From Pusillimonas sp. UBA3987 (GTDB taxonomy: Bacteria; Pseudomonadota; Gammaproteobacteria; Burkholderiales; Burkholderiaceae_B), in assembly GCA_002384935.1 (NCBI GenBank), contig DGCD01000014.1, positions 124,001 through 188,000 of the forward strand: DNA of 64,000 bases, written 5' to 3'. Positions 62,632 through 64,000 of this stretch are shown here, one piece after another; within the stretch, counting starts at the first letter, position 1, and each line of letters opens with the position of its first letter. The notes under the pieces were generated by a model, which worked only from the letters and a program-made list of their open reading frames with translations, did no database searches and had not been told where the DNA came from. The position numbers and the translations under genes are program-made.

Positions 62632-63513
62632 ATGGAATTTCGCCAATTACGCTACTTCACCGCGCTGGCAGAAGAACTTAACTTTACCCGCGCCGCCGAA
62701 CGTTTGCACATTTCGCAACCCCCGCTCAGTGCCCAGATAGCGCAACTGGAGGAAGAACTGGGCGTGAAACTGTTCTACCGCAACAGCCGGAAGGTAGAAC
62801 TGACCGACGCCGGCACAGCCTTTCTGCAAGATGTACGGATTGTGCAAAGCCGCCTGAAAGACGCCGTGCAGCGGGTACAAAACATACACAGCGGGCTGGC
62901 GGGCCGTGTGGAAATCGGGCTTTCCGGTTCGCATTTCCTTGGCCCCTTGCCACAGTTTATCAGCGACCTCGCGCAATCGCACCCCGAAATTGATGTCGTA
63001 CTGAACGAAATGGCCCCGAACGACCAGATCGACGCCTTGCGCGAACAGCGCATTGACATCAGCATTTCACGTCAGTCAGTCGAAGACGAGCTTTTATGCA
63101 GCCGCCTGCTTTGGCCCGACCCGCTGCTGGTCGCCATGCCCAGGAAACATCCCCTGGCCGGGCACACAAGCATCCGGTTGCCGCAACTGGCCAACGAGCG
63201 GTTCATCATGCTGCGGCGGGAAACGTCTCGATTCGCGGAAAAGCTTTTCAACGCCTGCATTGCCGACGGCTTTACACCCGGCATAACACACAGTGTTGCA
63301 GAAGTGCCGGCCCAGCTCAGCCTGGTCAGCGCCGGGCTTGGGGTTGCCGTTGTGCCGTCGTCCACCCGCAGTTACCAGCCCAACACGCTGCACTTCATCC
63401 CGCTTGAACATCCCAACCTTCAAGCGCACGTGCATGCCGTTATCCGCAAAACGCCCCGAAAAGCGGCAATCGATACCGTGTTGGGGCTGCTTCAATCGAA
63501 CGTGTCATCATAG
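62632..63513 (+). CDS. LysR family transcriptional regulator
   Basis: The 293-residue protein has the LysR helix-turn-helix (FTRAAERLHISQPPLSAQIAQLEEELG, about 18-44) and a type 2 periplasmic-binding-like effector domain. The sequence resembles CatR/BenM-type regulators of aromatic acid pathways. It is divergent from the maleate-isomerase-like gene, the likely target. Its end overlaps the convergent LysR gene by 22 bases. Confidence 0.93.
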   Translation: MEFRQLRYFTALAEELNFTRAAERLHISQPPLSAQIAQLEEELGVKLFYRNSRKVELTDAGTAFLQDVRIVQSRLKDAVQRVQNIHSGLAGRVEIGLSGSHFLGPLPQFISDLAQSHPEIDVVLNEMAPNDQIDALREQRIDISISRQSVEDELLCSRLLWPDPLLVAMPRKHPLAGHTSIRLPQLANERFIMLRRETSRFAEKLFNACIADGFTPGITHSVAEVPAQLSLVSAGLGVAVVPSSTRSYQPNTLHFIPLEHPNLQAHVHAVIRKTPRKAAIDTVLGLLQSNVSS

Positions 63514-64000
63514 GTGTCATCGTACTCCCGGGCCGCTTCACGAATGCATTCCAGTGCACACTCGATCGAGCGTGGAAAGATTTCATCCCGGCGCCAATAC
63601 ATCGACACGGAACCAAAACCCTTCAAATCGACCGGCAGGATTCGCAACAGCCTCATGCGATTGAGCATTAACGTCGTACGATACGATGCGGTGCCGATAA
63701 TGTCACTGTGATTCAGCAGGGTTACGTTCGCAATGACCGAATTGGTCTCTATATAGTTAGAGGGCAAAACACGCCCGGCATTGGCCAGCGCCGCCTCAAG
63801 CGCATTACGTACCGGTGTCTGGCGCGGCCATACAATCCAGCGGTACCGCAAAACATCATCCCAGCCGATTTCTCCCTGGCCAAATAAAGGGTGGTCCGGA
63901 CGCGCCACCAGCACCACCGGCTCGGTATACAGCAACTCGGAACGAATCAGCGTGTGATCAATCGTTTTCTGTGCCGTGCGACCGATCACCAGATCCAGAT
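63492..64000 (-). CDS. LysR family regulator, partial (5' end outside window)
   Basis: About 169 C-terminal residues are visible, beginning LDLVIGRTAQ at the window edge; the DNA-binding domain is outside. The effector domain has VVLVARPDHPLFGQG and NHSDIIGTASYRTTLMLNR, similar to GbpR-type regulators. The tail ends in an acidic repeat (YDDTYDDTFD). The gene it controls is presumably to the right of the window. Confidence 0.88.
   Translation of the reverse strand, partial: LDLVIGRTAQKTIDHTLIRSELLYTEPVVLVARPDHPLFGQGEIGWDDVLRYRWIVWPRQTPVRNALEAALANAGRVLPSNYIETNSVIANVTLLNHSDIIGTASYRTTLMLNRMRLLRILPVDLKGFGSVSMYWRRDEIFPRSIECALECIREAAREYDDTYDDTFD

Noticed and set aside
1..64000. CRISPR arrays, insertion sequences, tRNA or rRNA genes
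   Set aside because: No regularly spaced repeats, transposase-like proteins or recognisable structural RNA sequences were found by reading.

Overview
The window looks like chromosomal DNA of a betaproteobacterium of the Alcaligenaceae type (Bordetella, Pusillimonas or Advenella relatives). The evidence is the block engB-hemB / cytochrome c4-resB-ccsB (System II cytochrome c maturation), the smg-gluQ-topB group with a lysine/alanine-rich topoisomerase tail, the neighbours lysA-lptM / cyaY / mrcA / aroK-aroB-dgt, and a complete spc/alpha ribosomal protein cluster in the usual order. Genus is an inference; no rRNA or tRNA gene was seen. No gene-free stretch exceeds about 270 bases.

Region 1 (1-12953, minus strand) is a catabolic and uptake operon. 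A TetR regulator is followed by a ribose-type ABC importer with a TorT-like binding protein, then a split PEP-synthase-like pair (a swivelling-domain protein with a phosphohistidine motif, and an ATP-grasp protein). Next come four separate components of a molybdenum hydroxylase (FAD, SRPBCC/CoxG-like, 2Fe-2S and molybdopterin subunits) and a partial HD-domain protein. The layout resembles phenylphosphate synthase joined to a xanthine-dehydrogenase-type enzyme. As I recall it, it also resembles the 3-hydroxypyridine dehydrogenase system of Ensifer adhaerens HP1. This is the most unusual system in the window.

Region 2 (13154-25042) is mostly core: smg, gluQ, topB, hemB, engB, cytochrome c4, resB and ccsB, then a MetC-like lyase divergent from an Lrp/AsnC regulator across a 15-bp inverted repeat. 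Region 3 (25062-35889) is a second catabolic island: a TetR regulator, two FAD monooxygenases, a TAXI-TRAP transporter, aldehyde and alcohol dehydrogenases, a Rieske oxygenase without a reductase, and a cysteine hydrolase. A perfect 15-base motif lies upstream of both transcription units that start here.

Region 4 (35906-52288) holds housekeeping genes: a GGDEF/EAL protein, lysA, lptM-like, cyaY, mrcA, aroK, aroB, dgt, dsbD, cutA, a TonB siderophore receptor, a nitronate monooxygenase and an orphan amino-acid-type binding protein. Region 5 (52532-61479) is rplQ to rplN on the minus strand, driven by a good sigma70-type promoter near 61640. Region 6 (61748-64000) interrupts the expected link to the S10 operon: a maleate-isomerase-family gene, a divergent LysR regulator with a dyad between them, and a second, partial LysR gene.

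A possible thread joins the accessory regions. A hydroxypyridine-type hydroxylase (region 1), a maleamate-amidase-like cysteine hydrolase (region 3) and a maleate isomerase (region 6) would fit a maleamate pathway through 2,5-dihydroxypyridine. The ring-opening dioxygenase and the deformylase are not in this window, so this is a hypothesis.
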